A stretch of DNA of 64,000 nucleotides from contig NZ_PEDM01000001.1 in assembly GCF_002742685.1 (NCBI RefSeq), positions 248,001 to 312,000 on the forward strand. The letters are read 5' to 3'. The stretch is from Anoxybacillus flavithermus. Its GTDB lineage: Bacteria; Bacillota; Bacilli; Bacillales; Anoxybacillaceae. This document shows positions 7,695 to 17,377 of the stretch, in pieces. How positions within the stretch are numbered: the stretch's first letter is position 1; every line of letters starts with the position of its first letter. A model generated the notes under the pieces. The model ran no database searches, was not told the origin of the DNA, and worked only from the letters and a program-made list of their open reading frames with translations. A program made the translations under genes and the position numbers.

Positions 7695-8938
7695 AAACCC
7701 CTTCCCCCTTTATTTATTCGCGGCATACGAATCGTAAATGTCGCTCCTTTTTTTGATGATGAAACGAATAAATCACCGTTCATTTTCGTGACAATCATTT
7801 TTGACATATATAATCCGAGCCCTGTTCCGTCTTTTTTCGTCGTCACATACGGTTCGAACATATGTTTTTGTATTGTTTCATCAATGCCGCCTGCGTTGTC
7901 TTTTACTTGAATGTAAATGAATGCATCGTCGGCATACGTACGAATACAAATGATTCGTCGGGCAATATCGCGCGCAACAAATTGTTCGCACGCATTTGTT
8001 AATAAATTAATAAGCACTTGGCTCATTTCATTCGGGAAACCATACATGTGTGCTCGCGTGCGATTTTGGACATGTAGATGAACTTCGTTATGATCTAAAC
8101 TTGCCGAAATAATTTTTAACGCTTGGCGAATGGCTTGAATGGGACGGAAATACGTCGCTTCTTTATGCGGTTTAAAAAAGTTGCGAAAGTCGTTAATCGT
8201 TCGCGACATATGTTGAATTTGGATGAAACATTTTTGAATGGACGTGCGCAAATACGATTCGTCTAACTCCCCGTACGCATACGCTTCTTGTATATCTTGC
8301 AAAAGCAAGCCGAGGACGTTTAACGGCTGTCGCCATTGGTGGGCGATATTTCTTAACATTTCCCCCATCGTTGCATAGCGTGATTGCTCAATAAGCATAA
8401 AATCTTTTTCACGATTTTTTCGCACTTCTTCTTCCATTTTTCGCTGTAACGTTGCATTCATTTGTTCCATTTCTTGTTTGAGTTGTTGCAGTTCTTGTAC
8501 CGTTTGTTCTCGTTTAATCGACTCGCCAATCGTGCGGGCAAGCGCAAAAAAAATGGCGCGTTCATGAGCGGAAAACATTCGTTTTTGCTCGCAATCGACG
8601 ACGCTTACACATCCCCATCGTTCATCGTGAATAAAAATAGGAGCGATCATAAACGACTGAATGGCATGTTCCTCAAAAATAGTGCGTACATTCCCATCTA
8701 ATTCATTTGTATGCCCGACGAACATATTTCCGTCATATAAATGTGCGAAACAATGAACATCTTCTGTTGGAAAGACGATGTGATCACGTGTCACGAAACG
8801 CGAAGAGGGTGTTTGTATGTCATAAATGCGTCGCAGTGTATACGTTTCATCTGATGCGTGTAAGCGAAAAATGGCAACGCGCGTCACATGAAGCGCAATG
8901 CGTAAACTTTCTAACGCCGCCATCAGCGAGCGATCCAT
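7691..8938 (-). CDS. GAF-domain sensor histidine kinase with HQWRQPL H-box
   Basis: 415 residues, no membrane segment. GAF domain at about 1-150 (VAIFRLHASDETYTL...APIFIHDERWGCVSVVD), coiled coil at about 150-195, H-box NIAHQWRQPLNVLGLLL, then an ATPase domain with N-box LINLLTNACEQF, DNAGGI and GTGLGLYMSK. The HQWRQPLN version of the H-box is commoner in proteobacterial kinases than in Bacilli. Its likely signal is a small ligand or redox cue bound by GAF. The start ATG follows GGAGGAGAGGCT. First gene of a four-gene leftward operon (kinase, GGDEF regulator, SDR, ykwC). Confidence 0.88.
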   Translation of the reverse strand: MDRSLMAALESLRIALHVTRVAIFRLHASDETYTLRRIYDIQTPSSRFVTRDHIVFPTEDVHCFAHLYDGNMFVGHTNELDGNVRTIFEEHAIQSFMIAPIFIHDERWGCVSVVDCEQKRMFSAHERAIFFALARTIGESIKREQTVQELQQLKQEMEQMNATLQRKMEEEVRKNREKDFMLIEQSRYATMGEMLRNIAHQWRQPLNVLGLLLQDIQEAYAYGELDESYLRTSIQKCFIQIQHMSRTINDFRNFFKPHKEATYFRPIQAIRQALKIISASLDHNEVHLHVQNRTRAHMYGFPNEMSQVLINLLTNACEQFVARDIARRIICIRTYADDAFIYIQVKDNAGGIDETIQKHMFEPYVTTKKDGTGLGLYMSKMIVTKMNGDLFVSSSKKGATFTIRMPRINKGGRGL

Positions 8939-9041
8939 AGCCTCTCCTCCAAAAACGAACAAATATAGGTCTTTTATACTAAATTTATCGTAATTCTCAT
9001 GTAAAAAAAAATCAAGGAAAAAATTGTTACAAACATGTAAA

Positions 9042-9067
9042 AAAGCTAGGCATCATGCCTAGCTTTA
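9042..9067 (-). terminator. Terminator of mcpC
   Basis: AAAGCTAGGC/GCCTAGCTTT stem with five-base loop; on the minus strand it is followed by a T-run. It overlaps the mcpC stop codon. Confidence 0.85.
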
Positions 9068-11044
9068 TACACGAAAACGATGGATCAATTGTTGTAATGA
9101 GCGGCTCATATCGTTTAGTCGCTCTGCTGCTTCTGTGACGGTGCTTAACGCTTTTAATTGTTCTTCCGATGAGGCAGATACTTCTTCTGCCGATGCAGCC
9201 GATTGTTCTGAAATCGCCGCTAAGTTTTGGAGCGCTGCCACAATTTGTTCTTTGTTTTCATTCACGTCATGAATTTGTGTAAAAATATGTTCAATCGCTG
9301 ACGTTAATTGTTCCATCATCGTTGCGATATGCATAAACGATTCCGCCGTTTCGTTCACTGCCGCTTGTTGTTGGTCGTTCATTTGTTTCGTATGGTCAAC
9401 CGCTTCGGTTGCAAGGGAAGCTTGTTGTTGAATGGACGTAATCGTTTGACGAATTTGTTCTGTCGCTTGCGCCGATTGTTCCGCGAGTTTCCGCACTTCT
9501 TCCGCAACGACCGCAAATCCTTTTCCATGTTCTCCTGCGCGCGCCGCTTCAATGGAAGCGTTAAGCGCTAAAAGGTTCGTTTGCGCAGAAATGTCGGTAA
9601 TCGTTTGAATAATCGCACCGATTTGGTTCATTTTTGCCCCTAAATCCGTAATGACCGTTTCAACTGAACGCAATTCGTTTTGCGCTTCCGCTGATTTCGC
9701 TTGAAGTACATTTAATTTTTCAATGCCCATGTAGCTTGCGTCTTTCGTTTCATCGGAAAGCTGTTTCATACGCTCTGCCGATTGCGTCACCGTACCCATT
9801 TTTTCAGATAAATCGTTCATGCGATCGTTCATCGCATCTAAGTTGCTCGCTTGTTCTGATACGCCTTTTGCAATGTCGGTGACTGCTGTTGTTACTTGTT
9901 CGCTTGTCGCCATCGTTTCTTCAGACACCGCACTTAAATGGTCAGCAGCGCTGCCGAGTTCAGCGACAGAACGATCGACTTCGCCAATGAGCGAGCGCAT
10001 ATGTGACACCATCTCGTTAAAGTGGCTAGTAAGTTGCGCAATTTCGTCGTTTCCTTTCGGTTCGACATGCACCGTTAAATCGCCTGTCGCTACTTGTTGT
10101 ACGCGCTCATTGAGCTGAATAATCGGTTTGACGATTGAACGCGATACAGCATAAATAAGAAGCGATGCAAGAATCGTTGCGATGACAACAACCGTCCATG
10201 ACGCTTTTCCAATAGTCGTTAACGTCGCTAACAAATCTTTCTCTTTATATACTGCACCGACTTTCCAATTTAACTTCGGAATGGTCGCAAAATACAATAA
10301 TCGTTTTTCGCCGTCTTGTTCATATTCGTAAATGCCTTTTTCTTTTGCAAACATTTTTTTCACGACCGGATGGTCAGACATATCTTTCCCTTTATACTGT
10401 GGATGAACGATCGCAAATTTGTTTTGGTCAAACAATATCGGATAGCCGTTATAGCCAACACGAGATTGTTCGACCGTTTCCGCTAACGTATTTAACGACA
10501 TATCTAAACCGATGACCCCGACCACTTGCCCGTTTTCGACAATCGCTTTGGCGATCGTGACGATGTAATCGTTTGTCACCGCATCAACGTACGATTCCGT
10601 CCAAATGACTTTGTCAGGTGAAGCGACAGCCGCTTTATACCATGGACGCGTCGTCGGATCAAAATCTGGCGGCAAATCAACAGACGGCGTTGTGTACATG
10701 TTGCCGTTTGCTGTGCCGATGTAAGCTAATTGTACCTTTTTATGAATGTTTAAAAATGTAGCGAGCTGCCCATCGATCTCTTGCCAAAGTTGGGCATCTT
10801 CTGTTTTTGTAAACGCTTGAAACGATTTCGTTTCGCTAAATTGCTTTAATGCATCTTCTTGGCTATCAAAGCTATGCTCGATATCGTCAACAAGCTCTGT
10901 TACAAGCGATTCCGCACGCACTTTTGCATCGTCTTTCATAACCGACACCATTTGCACATAGTTGACCGTTTGCGAAGCAACGAGCGCAATAATTAACAAT
11001 AATGCCATTAAACTCGTTAATTTCAACGTTAATGAACGAAACAA
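9065..11044 (-). CDS. mcpC: Methyl-accepting chemotaxis protein, McpC-like
   Basis: 659 residues. TM1 at about 8-26, an extracellular dCache sensor at about 30-275 ([38 protein letters not shown]), TM2 at about 280-302, HAMP ([16 protein letters not shown]), and a signalling domain with the hairpin tip [19 protein letters not shown] followed by [18 protein letters not shown]. Its place between the pts genes and ykwC matches B. subtilis mcpC, whose product senses cysteine and other amino acids and a PTS-related input; that specificity is inferred from synteny only. Translation appears to start at TTG, six bases after GGGAGGG; no ATG is available there. Confidence 0.88.
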   Translation of the reverse strand: MFRSLTLKLTSLMALLLIIALVASQTVNYVQMVSVMKDDAKVRAESLVTELVDDIEHSFDSQEDALKQFSETKSFQAFTKTEDAQLWQEIDGQLATFLNIHKKVQLAYIGTANGNMYTTPSVDLPPDFDPTTRPWYKAAVASPDKVIWTESYVDAVTNDYIVTIAKAIVENGQVVGVIGLDMSLNTLAETVEQSRVGYNGYPILFDQNKFAIVHPQYKGKDMSDHPVVKKMFAKEKGIYEYEQDGEKRLLYFATIPKLNWKVGAVYKEKDLLATLTTIGKASWTVVVIATILASLLIYAVSRSIVKPIIQLNERVQQVATGDLTVHVEPKGNDEIAQLTSHFNEMVSHMRSLIGEVDRSVAELGSAADHLSAVSEETMATSEQVTTAVTDIAKGVSEQASNLDAMNDRMNDLSEKMGTVTQSAERMKQLSDETKDASYMGIEKLNVLQAKSAEAQNELRSVETVITDLGAKMNQIGAIIQTITDISAQTNLLALNASIEAARAGEHGKGFAVVAEEVRKLAEQSAQATEQIRQTITSIQQQASLATEAVDHTKQMNDQQQAAVNETAESFMHIATMMEQLTSAIEHIFTQIHDVNENKEQIVAALQNLAAISEQSAASAEEVSASSEEQLKALSTVTEAAERLNDMSRSLQQLIHRFRV

Positions 11045-11157
11045 TGTTGTCCCTCCCCCAGTCTTGTCGAATGTTGTCGAAAAATTAATAAAGTTGTAGT
11101 TTCATTATAAAAGGTTTGTACGGCTATGTCTATGACCGTTTTTTACTGTTTTTTTCA

Positions 11158-11190
11158 TAAAAAAAGAACCGGGGGCGTCCGGTTCTTATC
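11158..11190 (-). terminator. Terminator of the ptsHI unit
   Basis: AAGAACCGG/CCGGTTCTT stem around GGGCGT, with a T-run on the minus strand; overlaps the end of ptsI. Confidence 0.88.
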
Positions 11191-12901
11191 GTTGGAACGT
11201 TTCTTTCACGAAATGAACGACTTCTTCTGCTGTCGCAAGCGATAAAATGTGATCCTTCACTCGTTCTGCTTCTTGTTTGGAAAGTTTTTTTAGTTGAGAG
11301 CGAACGCGTAAAATGGATGTCGCGCTCATGCTAAATTCGTCTAAACCAAACGCTAATAAAATTGGTACAGCTAGCTCCTCGCCTGCCATTTCCCCGCACA
11401 TGCCAACCCATTTGCCTTCTTTATGCGCCGCTTCAATGACGTTATAAATAAGACGTAAAATGGCTGGGTTGTATGGTTGGTATAAATACGATACGCGTTC
11501 GTTCATTCGGTCAGACGCCATCGTATATTGAATTAAGTCGTTCGTTCCGATGCTGAAGAAATCGACTTCTTTCGCAAATTGATCCGCCAATACAGCAGCA
11601 GCTGGGATTTCAACCATCATGCCGACTTCGATGTCGTCTGACACCGCCACACCTTTAGCCACAAGCTTTTCTTTTTCTTCTAAAAGAATGGCTTTTGCTT
11701 GACGGAATTCGTCTAACGTCGCAATCATCGGGAACATAATTTTTAAATTTCCGTAAACACTTGCGCGCAATAACGCCCGAAGTTGCGTACGGAACATCTC
11801 TTGCATATCTAGACAAAGACGAATGGCACGGAAACCTAAAAACGGGTTCATTTCTTTTGGAAGGTCTAAGTATGGCAGCTCTTTATCCCCACCGATGTCA
11901 AGCGTACGAACGACAACCGGTTTTCCTTCCATTTTTTCTAATACCGTTTTATATGCTTCAAACTGTTCTTCTTCTGTCGGCAATTCGTTGCGGCCCATGT
12001 ATAAAAATTCGGTACGATATAAACCGATACCTTCTGCACCGTTTGCTAGTACACCTGCGACATCGTTTGGCGTTCCGATGTTTGCGGCAAGCTCAACGTG
12101 ATGTCCGTCGCTTGTTGTCGTTTTTTCATGAACAAGCTTTGCCCATTCTGCTTTTTGCGCAGCAAAAGCGGCACGTTTTTGTTCATATTGGGCAATGATT
12201 TCTTCGGTCGGATTCACGATCACTTCACCGTCAAGTCCGTCAATAATGACGATGTCACCGTTTTGAATCGCCGCTGTCGCTTCTTTCGTTCCGACGACGG
12301 CTGGAATTTCCATCGAACGCGCCATAATGGCAGAGTGAGACGTTCGTCCGCCAATGTCTGTTGTAAAACCTTTCACATATTTTCGGTTTAATTGTGCTGT
12401 ATCGGACGGCGTTAAGTCTTCCGCGATGATGACGACTTCTTCTGTAATCATGCTTGGGTTTGAAATCGTCACCCCTAATAAATGAGCAAGCACACGTTTT
12501 GTCACATCACGAATGTCTGCGGCACGCTCTTTCATATATTCGTTGTCCATCGCTTCAAACATCGCAATAAACATCGATGCCACTTCATGAAGGGCAAATT
12601 CTGCATTCATGCGCTCTTGTTCAATTTTTTGTTCAACAGCTTGGACGAGTTCTGGGTCGCTTAGTACGAGCAAATGGGCGGAGAAAATGGCCGCTTTATC
12701 TTCACCAAGCTCTTTTAATGCGTGCGCTTGAATGACTTCAAGTTCTTCTTTTGATTTGGCGAGCGCTTGTTGAAAGCGGCTAATTTGTTCAGCTGGGTTT
12801 TCAATCGTTTGTTTTTCAACCGTTAAATCGGGATGTTCTAAACGGTACGCCTTCGCAATGGCAATGCCATTCGATGCAGCAATCCCTTGTAATCGTTTCA
12901 T
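11186..12901 (-). CDS. ptsI: Phosphoenolpyruvate-protein phosphotransferase (PTS Enzyme I)
   Basis: 571 residues, the normal length for Enzyme I. It takes phosphate from PEP and passes it to HPr. The active-site histidine is His189 in [13 protein letters not shown]. The PEP-binding TIM barrel begins at about 255 with [12 protein letters not shown], followed by [15 protein letters not shown], and the catalytic Cys/Glu region includes GMCGEMAGE. The ATG overlaps the ptsH stop (TAATG), so the two genes are translationally coupled. Cytoplasmic, and shared by all PTS sugars. Confidence 0.97.
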   Translation of the reverse strand: MKRLQGIAASNGIAIAKAYRLEHPDLTVEKQTIENPAEQISRFQQALAKSKEELEVIQAHALKELGEDKAAIFSAHLLVLSDPELVQAVEQKIEQERMNAEFALHEVASMFIAMFEAMDNEYMKERAADIRDVTKRVLAHLLGVTISNPSMITEEVVIIAEDLTPSDTAQLNRKYVKGFTTDIGGRTSHSAIMARSMEIPAVVGTKEATAAIQNGDIVIIDGLDGEVIVNPTEEIIAQYEQKRAAFAAQKAEWAKLVHEKTTTSDGHHVELAANIGTPNDVAGVLANGAEGIGLYRTEFLYMGRNELPTEEEQFEAYKTVLEKMEGKPVVVRTLDIGGDKELPYLDLPKEMNPFLGFRAIRLCLDMQEMFRTQLRALLRASVYGNLKIMFPMIATLDEFRQAKAILLEEKEKLVAKGVAVSDDIEVGMMVEIPAAAVLADQFAKEVDFFSIGTNDLIQYTMASDRMNERVSYLYQPYNPAILRLIYNVIEAAHKEGKWVGMCGEMAGEELAVPILLAFGLDEFSMSATSILRVRSQLKKLSKQEAERVKDHILSLATAEEVVHFVKETFQR

Positions 12902-13164
12902 TACTCCGCTAATCCTTCTTTTGCTAACGTTTCTGTTAATGCGTTGATGGCGTCTGCTGCATCGCTACCTTCAGCTGAAATGGTAATTTGCGCACCTTGT
13001 GGAATGCCTAATGACATCACACCCATAATCGATTTTAAGTTGACTTTTTTGCCGTTGTACTCTAATTGAATGTCGCTATCGAATTTGCTCGCTGTTTGAA
13101 CTAACATTGTTGCTGGACGGGCATGAATACCAGATTCTGCAGTTACTTTAAACGTTTTTTGCAT
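12901..13164 (-). CDS. ptsH: Phosphocarrier protein HPr
   Basis: 87 residues starting [12 protein letters not shown]. The catalytic histidine His14 is in SGIHARPAT, and the regulatory serine Ser45 (target of HPr kinase in carbon catabolite repression) is in [12 protein letters not shown]. The Met at 13164 is preferred because AGGAG is nine bases upstream; the ATG three codons earlier abuts that site. It follows ptsG across a terminator and is coupled to ptsI. Confidence 0.97.
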   Translation of the reverse strand: MQKTFKVTAESGIHARPATMLVQTASKFDSDIQLEYNGKKVNLKSIMGVMSLGIPQGAQITISAEGSDAADAINALTETLAKEGLAE

Positions 13165-13191
13165 ATTGCTCATCTCCTCACTTTTTATTTT

Positions 13192-13225
13192 GAAAACATA
13201 GAGGGCAAAAACCCTCTATGTTTTT
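13192..13225 (-). terminator. Terminator between ptsG and ptsH
   Basis: ACATAGAGGG/CCCTCTATGT ten-base-pair stem with a short loop, then TTTT on the minus strand. It probably causes partial termination, giving separate ptsG and ptsHI expression levels as in B. subtilis. Confidence 0.8.
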
Positions 13226-13256
13226 TTACCGAAAAATGACGTATTTTGCAAGTAAA

Positions 13257-15269
13257 TTATTTTTGAACGACGACAACATCTTCGCCTTTTGTTACTGTTC
13301 CTTGTTTCGTGATGTTTACTGTTTCTCCTGCTTGTAAGTTTGTAAAAATAATCGGTGTAACAACAGAAGGTGCATGTTGTTTTACATATGCAAGATCGAC
13401 TTTTAAAATCGGTTGTCCTTTTTTCACTTCTGTTCCTTCCGATACAAGCGCTTCAAATCCTTGACCGTTTAATTTCACTGTATCAATGCCGAAGTGGATA
13501 AGCACTTCACGACCTGTTTTTGATTGAATGCCAATCGCATGTTTTGTCGGGAACACGTTAACGATCGTTCCGTCTACTGGCGATACGACGGTACCATCTG
13601 TTGGCTCAACCGCAAAACCATCACCCATCATTTTTGTTGAAAACACTTGGTCTGGCACTTCAGAAAGTGGAACGACTTTTCCTGTTAACGGCGATGCGAC
13701 TTGTTCTGTTTCGCCTGTCGCTTGTACAGTTGGTTTCGTTTTTTCTACTGCTTTTGTTGGCACGCGGCCTTCCATGATGTCTTTAATTTGTGTTTTTAAA
13801 ATATCTGATTTCGGTCCGAAAATCGCTTGAACGTTGTTGCCAACTTCTAATACGCCTGCTGCACCGAGCGCTTTTAAACGATCTTTATCGACATGTTGAA
13901 TGTCGTTGACAGATACGCGTAAACGTGTAATGCACGCATCTAAATGCGCGATATTTTCTTTTCCACCAAGCGCCGCTAAAATTTCGTGCGGAAGTTCGCC
14001 TGCGTCTGCTGTTGTTGTTGTTTCTGCTGTTTCTTTTTCACGACCTGGTGTTGCTAAATCCCATTTACGAATCGCAAAACGGAATCCGAAGTAGTAAATG
14101 ACCGCAAACACAAGACCGACCGGAATGACGAGCCACCATGCTGTACGGCCCGGCAACACACCGAATAGTAAGTAGTCGATAACACCACCGGAGAATGTCA
14201 TACCGATTTTAACGTTTAAGATGTGCATAAGCATAAATGATAGTCCTGCGAAAATCGTATGAATCGCAAACAATGCTGGCGCAACGAACAAGAATGAAAA
14301 CTCAATTGGTTCTGTAATCCCTGTTAAAAACGATGTTAATGCGGCAGATGCCATAATACCAGCAACGACTTTTTTGTTTTCTGGGCGCGCTTCATGATAA
14401 ATCGCAAGCGCTGCTGCTGGTAACCCGAACATCATGAACGGGAATTTTCCTGTCATAAACGTACCCGCTGTGAGCTCAGCACCGTCTTTAATTTGTTCGA
14501 AGAAAATGCGTTGGTCACCGCGTACAAGTTCCCCTGCTTTGTTCACGTATTGACCGAACTCAAACCAGAACGGTGAGTAGAAAATGTGGTGCAATCCGAA
14601 CGGAATTAATGCACGCTCGATGACACCGAAAATAAATGCTGCTAACGTACGGTTCGCATCAATCATGTTGTGCGAAAAGGCGTTTAAGCCATGTTGAACA
14701 GGTGGCCATAACCATGTCATCGCAATACCGAGAATTAATGCCGATGCCGCTGTGACAATTGGAACGAAACGTTTTCCTGCAAAGAAACCTAAGTAAGATG
14801 GCAATTCAATATTAAAGTATTTGTTGTACATATACGCGGCTAAAATACCGACGATAATCCCGCCGAATACCCCTGTTTGTAGCGTCGGAATACCTAAGAC
14901 GTTCGCAAACGATGGGTCTGTGCCGATTTGATCAGACGTTACACCTAAAATGACGCTCATCGTTACGTTCATCACTAAGTAACCGATGATCGCTGCTAAA
15001 CCAGCAACCCCTTCACCGCCAGCTAATCCGACGGCAACCCCTACCGCAAATAAAAGCGGCAAGTTCGCAAATACAATGCCACCCGATTGCTCCATCACTT
15101 TCGCAACCATTTCAATCCAGCCTGTTTCTAACGCTGGAATTTTTTCAATTAACGCTGGGTTTTGCAATGCGTTACCAAACGCAAGCAAAATCCCTGCTGC
15201 CGGTAAAATCGCAACAGGAAGCATAAGCGCTTTACCGACTTTTTGTAACGTACCAAACGCTTTTTTCAT
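13257..15269 (-). CDS. ptsG: Glucose-specific PTS transporter EIICBA
   Basis: 670 residues with domains in order EIIC, EIIB, EIIA. The membrane EIIC (about 1-415) starts [20 protein letters not shown] and includes the [12 protein letters not shown] motif. EIIB carries the phosphorylated Cys446 in [15 protein letters not shown] carries His592 in [11 protein letters not shown]. The enzyme imports and phosphorylates glucose using HPr-phosphate. Start after AAGGAGGG. Expression is controlled by the GlcT-binding leader RNA upstream, and the glcT gene lies next to it on the same strand. Confidence 0.97.
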   Translation of the reverse strand: MKKAFGTLQKVGKALMLPVAILPAAGILLAFGNALQNPALIEKIPALETGWIEMVAKVMEQSGGIVFANLPLLFAVGVAVGLAGGEGVAGLAAIIGYLVMNVTMSVILGVTSDQIGTDPSFANVLGIPTLQTGVFGGIIVGILAAYMYNKYFNIELPSYLGFFAGKRFVPIVTAASALILGIAMTWLWPPVQHGLNAFSHNMIDANRTLAAFIFGVIERALIPFGLHHIFYSPFWFEFGQYVNKAGELVRGDQRIFFEQIKDGAELTAGTFMTGKFPFMMFGLPAAALAIYHEARPENKKVVAGIMASAALTSFLTGITEPIEFSFLFVAPALFAIHTIFAGLSFMLMHILNVKIGMTFSGGVIDYLLFGVLPGRTAWWLVIPVGLVFAVIYYFGFRFAIRKWDLATPGREKETAETTTTADAGELPHEILAALGGKENIAHLDACITRLRVSVNDIQHVDKDRLKALGAAGVLEVGNNVQAIFGPKSDILKTQIKDIMEGRVPTKAVEKTKPTVQATGETEQVASPLTGKVVPLSEVPDQVFSTKMMGDGFAVEPTDGTVVSPVDGTIVNVFPTKHAIGIQSKTGREVLIHFGIDTVKLNGQGFEALVSEGTEVKKGQPILKVDLAYVKQHAPSVVTPIIFTNLQAGETVNITKQGTVTKGEDVVVVQK

Positions 15270-15343
15270 ATAAAACCCTCCTTCATCGTGTTAAGTTTTG
15301 CAACAAACGCCATTTTCATGCACGAAAAGTAGACGAAGCGAAA

Positions 15344-15359
15344 TGTTAGACGTCTAACA
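15344..15359. repeat. Perfect 16-bp palindrome in the ptsG leader
   Basis: TGTTAGACGTCTAACA is its own reverse complement. It lies between the leader terminator and the ptsG ribosome site, so it is transcribed only in read-through RNA. It could be a protein-binding site or an RNA hairpin; function unknown. Confidence 0.6.
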
Positions 15360-15361
15360 AA

Positions 15362-15375
15362 TGTAAGCATTTGCA
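15362..15375 (-). promoter_or_regulatory. Possible cre (CcpA) site
   Basis: TGCAAATGCTTACA agrees with the consensus TGWAANCGNTNWCA at 12 of 14 positions; the central CG is TG. Weak evidence, supported only by the catabolic context. Confidence 0.3.
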
Positions 15376-15384
15376 AATAAGGGA

Positions 15385-15497
15385 AAACAAAAAGGCATGA
15401 GCAAAGAACGACAGAAAAAGGGTACTATGTAACGACTTTTGTCGTTACACCACTTTTTTTGCCTTCTTTACTCATGCCTGATCGAATCAGTAACACG
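15385..15497 (-). promoter_or_regulatory. GlcT-responsive RNA antiterminator (RAT) and terminator, ptsG leader
   Basis: On the minus strand TTACTGATTCGATCAGGC, followed by ATGAG, is nearly identical to the RAT of B. subtilis ptsG. Its 3' part, AGGCATGAG, is also the 5' arm of a terminator whose 3' arm CTCATGCCTTTTTG lies at about 15388-15402. An extra hairpin, GTAACGAC/GTCGTTAC, sits in the loop. When glucose is present, GlcT binds the RAT, blocks the terminator and lets ptsG be transcribed. Confidence 0.92.
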
Positions 15498-15514
15498 TAA
15501 AGATAAGTGCCCGT

Positions 15515-16360
15515 TTATTCACTTTTTCCAGTCAGCCGTTGCAAATGCAACGTTAAATATACGGCTTCAGCTTCATCTACCGGAAGCTGCAACGTTTGTT
15601 GCATAATTTTTATGAGCTTCCACGACAAATTATAACATAGTGGATACGTCTCTTTCAATATGTTCGACAATTTTTTCGGTTCTTCAATTTTTTCTCCTTT
15701 TTTCACGCGCTCAATCGCATAACGCAAATGGCGGACAAACCGTAAATAATGAATGCTTTCGCGGTCAATGCGAATGTCGAGCTGTTCTTCAACAATGGAA
15801 ACTAAGCGAGAAATGAGCTGCGAATGTTGATTCACTTCCGATAATTGATGATTCGTGAGCGCGCTATGAATGTGTAAAGCGATAAAACCGATTTCCCCTT
15901 CGGGGAGTTGAATGTGCAATCGTTCGTTCAACATGTTTACGACTTCGGTTGCCACATCATACTCAAGCGGATATAAACTTTTCGTCTCGACTAAAAATGG
16001 GTTTTTAATGTCCATCCCTTGTTCTAGCCGCTTAATCGCAAACAAAATATGGTCCGTCAATGCGACGTGAATATGTTCGTTCAACGAGCTGTTCGTTCGT
16101 TTTTGAATGTGATGAATGATGTCGTTCATTAAGCCGATAAATTCTTCATCGACATGTGGCAACAATTTTTTATATTGTTCTTGTTCCCGTTCATTTTTTA
16201 AAATAAACCATTTTTCGACGTCTTTTTGTTCAATGACGTCTCCTTTCTTTTTGCCAAAGCCAATGCCTTTTCCGATTAACACGACCTCATCGTATGTTGG
16301 ATGCGAGGCAATGAGCACGTTGTTGTTTAATACTTTTTCAATGCGAAACGATTGTTCCAC
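15515..16360 (-). CDS. glcT: Transcription antiterminator GlcT (BglG family)
   Basis: 281 residues. An N-terminal CAT-type RNA-binding domain (about 1-58: FRIEKVLNNNVLIA, GKGIGFGKKKGD) is followed by two PTS regulation domains. PRD1 (about 65-170) has conserved His in LNEHIHVALTDH and ALHIHSAL. PRD2 (about 172-281) has HYLRFVRHLRYA and LTLHLQRL. Phosphorylation of PRD1 by EIIGlc inactivates the protein; glucose flux relieves this. Translation starts at GTG eight bases after AAAGGGG. It lies immediately upstream of its RNA target in the ptsG leader. Confidence 0.95.
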   Translation of the reverse strand: MEQSFRIEKVLNNNVLIASHPTYDEVVLIGKGIGFGKKKGDVIEQKDVEKWFILKNEREQEQYKKLLPHVDEEFIGLMNDIIHHIQKRTNSSLNEHIHVALTDHILFAIKRLEQGMDIKNPFLVETKSLYPLEYDVATEVVNMLNERLHIQLPEGEIGFIALHIHSALTNHQLSEVNQHSQLISRLVSIVEEQLDIRIDRESIHYLRFVRHLRYAIERVKKGEKIEEPKKLSNILKETYPLCYNLSWKLIKIMQQTLQLPVDEAEAVYLTLHLQRLTGKSE

Positions 16361-16554
16361 GTCTAGTTCGCCCCTTTAAAAACGTTTACATTACTTTCAA
16401 TGTTACGAAACGAACAAAGCTGCGTCAATGGAAATACGCTTAATTTTGTCAAGACAGCTGTGAATGTTTTTTGTCAAAAAGACATTTCAGTTGCACAAAT
16501 GCATTTGTTCGATTAAACTTTTGTTCAGTATAAAAATGGAAGGAGTTTACCATC

Positions 16555-17358
16555 ATGATTCAACTCATTGTTACCGATTTAGATGGGACGTTGCTCGGTT
16601 ACGACCGACGCGTTAAAAAAGAAGATCGCGAGGCGGTCATTCGCGCCATTACAAGCGGCATCGATTTTGCCGTCGCTTCTGGACGGATGGATAATGAAAT
16701 TTTAGAAGTGCTAAAAGAAATCGGTCATGACGCACATCGCATTAGTCAAAACGGGGCATTTGTGTACACAAAAAATCATCGTCTTCTTCATCATAGCTCG
16801 TTTCATCCAGACATTGCCCGCTCCATTTATAAGCAAGCACGTACATTAGAAGCGATTGTGCTCGTATGTAACGAACAAACGAGCTTTGTCGAAACGAAAA
16901 CGGAACAAATCGAACAAATGAGAGCGCGGCTATTTTTCGATATTGTTGAAAAGCGAGATATGCTCGCAGCGATCGGTCGTGACATATTACCATCAAAAAT
17001 TACCGTCATTGGCGAAGAACATGTCGTCGCATCATTTGAACGATTCGTCAACGAAACGTGGGAGCCGTACGTCGATACGTTCATTTCTGAACCGCGCTGT
17101 TTAGACATTATGCCAAAACAAATTAGTAAAGGCGAGGCGCTTCGATTGTTAATGAGCCATTTACAGCTGACAGAAGAACAAGTGGCTTGCTTCGGTGATT
17201 CGTTTAACGACATTCCGATGTTTTGCCTCACTCCGCATAGTTTTGTCATGTCGCATGCGCCCGAACAAGTAAAAAACGAAGCGCGCTACGTCGTTTCTTC
17301 CGTTCATGAAGCGATTGAAACGGTACTTTCCATAAATGAAAAGATGCCTCAAACGTAA
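16555..17358 (+). CDS. Cof-type HAD-IIB family hydrolase
   Basis: 267 residues. Motif I, IVTDLDGTLLG, carries the nucleophile Asp and acid/base Asp near residue 8-10. Motif II is VASGR, the conserved Lys is in ISKGEAL, and motif IV is CFGDSFNDIPMF. The type IIB cap lies at about 85-190. The family dephosphorylates sugar phosphates, phosphorylated cofactors or similar small metabolites; substrate unknown. Start after AAGGAG. Upstream, TTGTTC-18-TATAAA is a possible promoter in the divergent region with glcT. Confidence 0.88.
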   Translation: MIQLIVTDLDGTLLGYDRRVKKEDREAVIRAITSGIDFAVASGRMDNEILEVLKEIGHDAHRISQNGAFVYTKNHRLLHHSSFHPDIARSIYKQARTLEAIVLVCNEQTSFVETKTEQIEQMRARLFFDIVEKRDMLAAIGRDILPSKITVIGEEHVVASFERFVNETWEPYVDTFISEPRCLDIMPKQISKGEALRLLMSHLQLTEEQVACFGDSFNDIPMFCLTPHSFVMSHAPEQVKNEARYVVSSVHEAIETVLSINEKMPQT

Positions 17359-17370
17359 GAGGCATCTTTT
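17339..17370. terminator. Bidirectional terminator
   Basis: AAAAGATGCCTC/GAGGCATCTTTT, twelve base pairs, around the HAD stop codon; also serves the convergent LysM gene. Confidence 0.88.
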
Positions 17371-17377
17371 CATTTTA

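Noticed and set aside
11761-12198. Plus-strand frame opposite ptsI
   Set aside because: Shadow of Enzyme I coding sequence.
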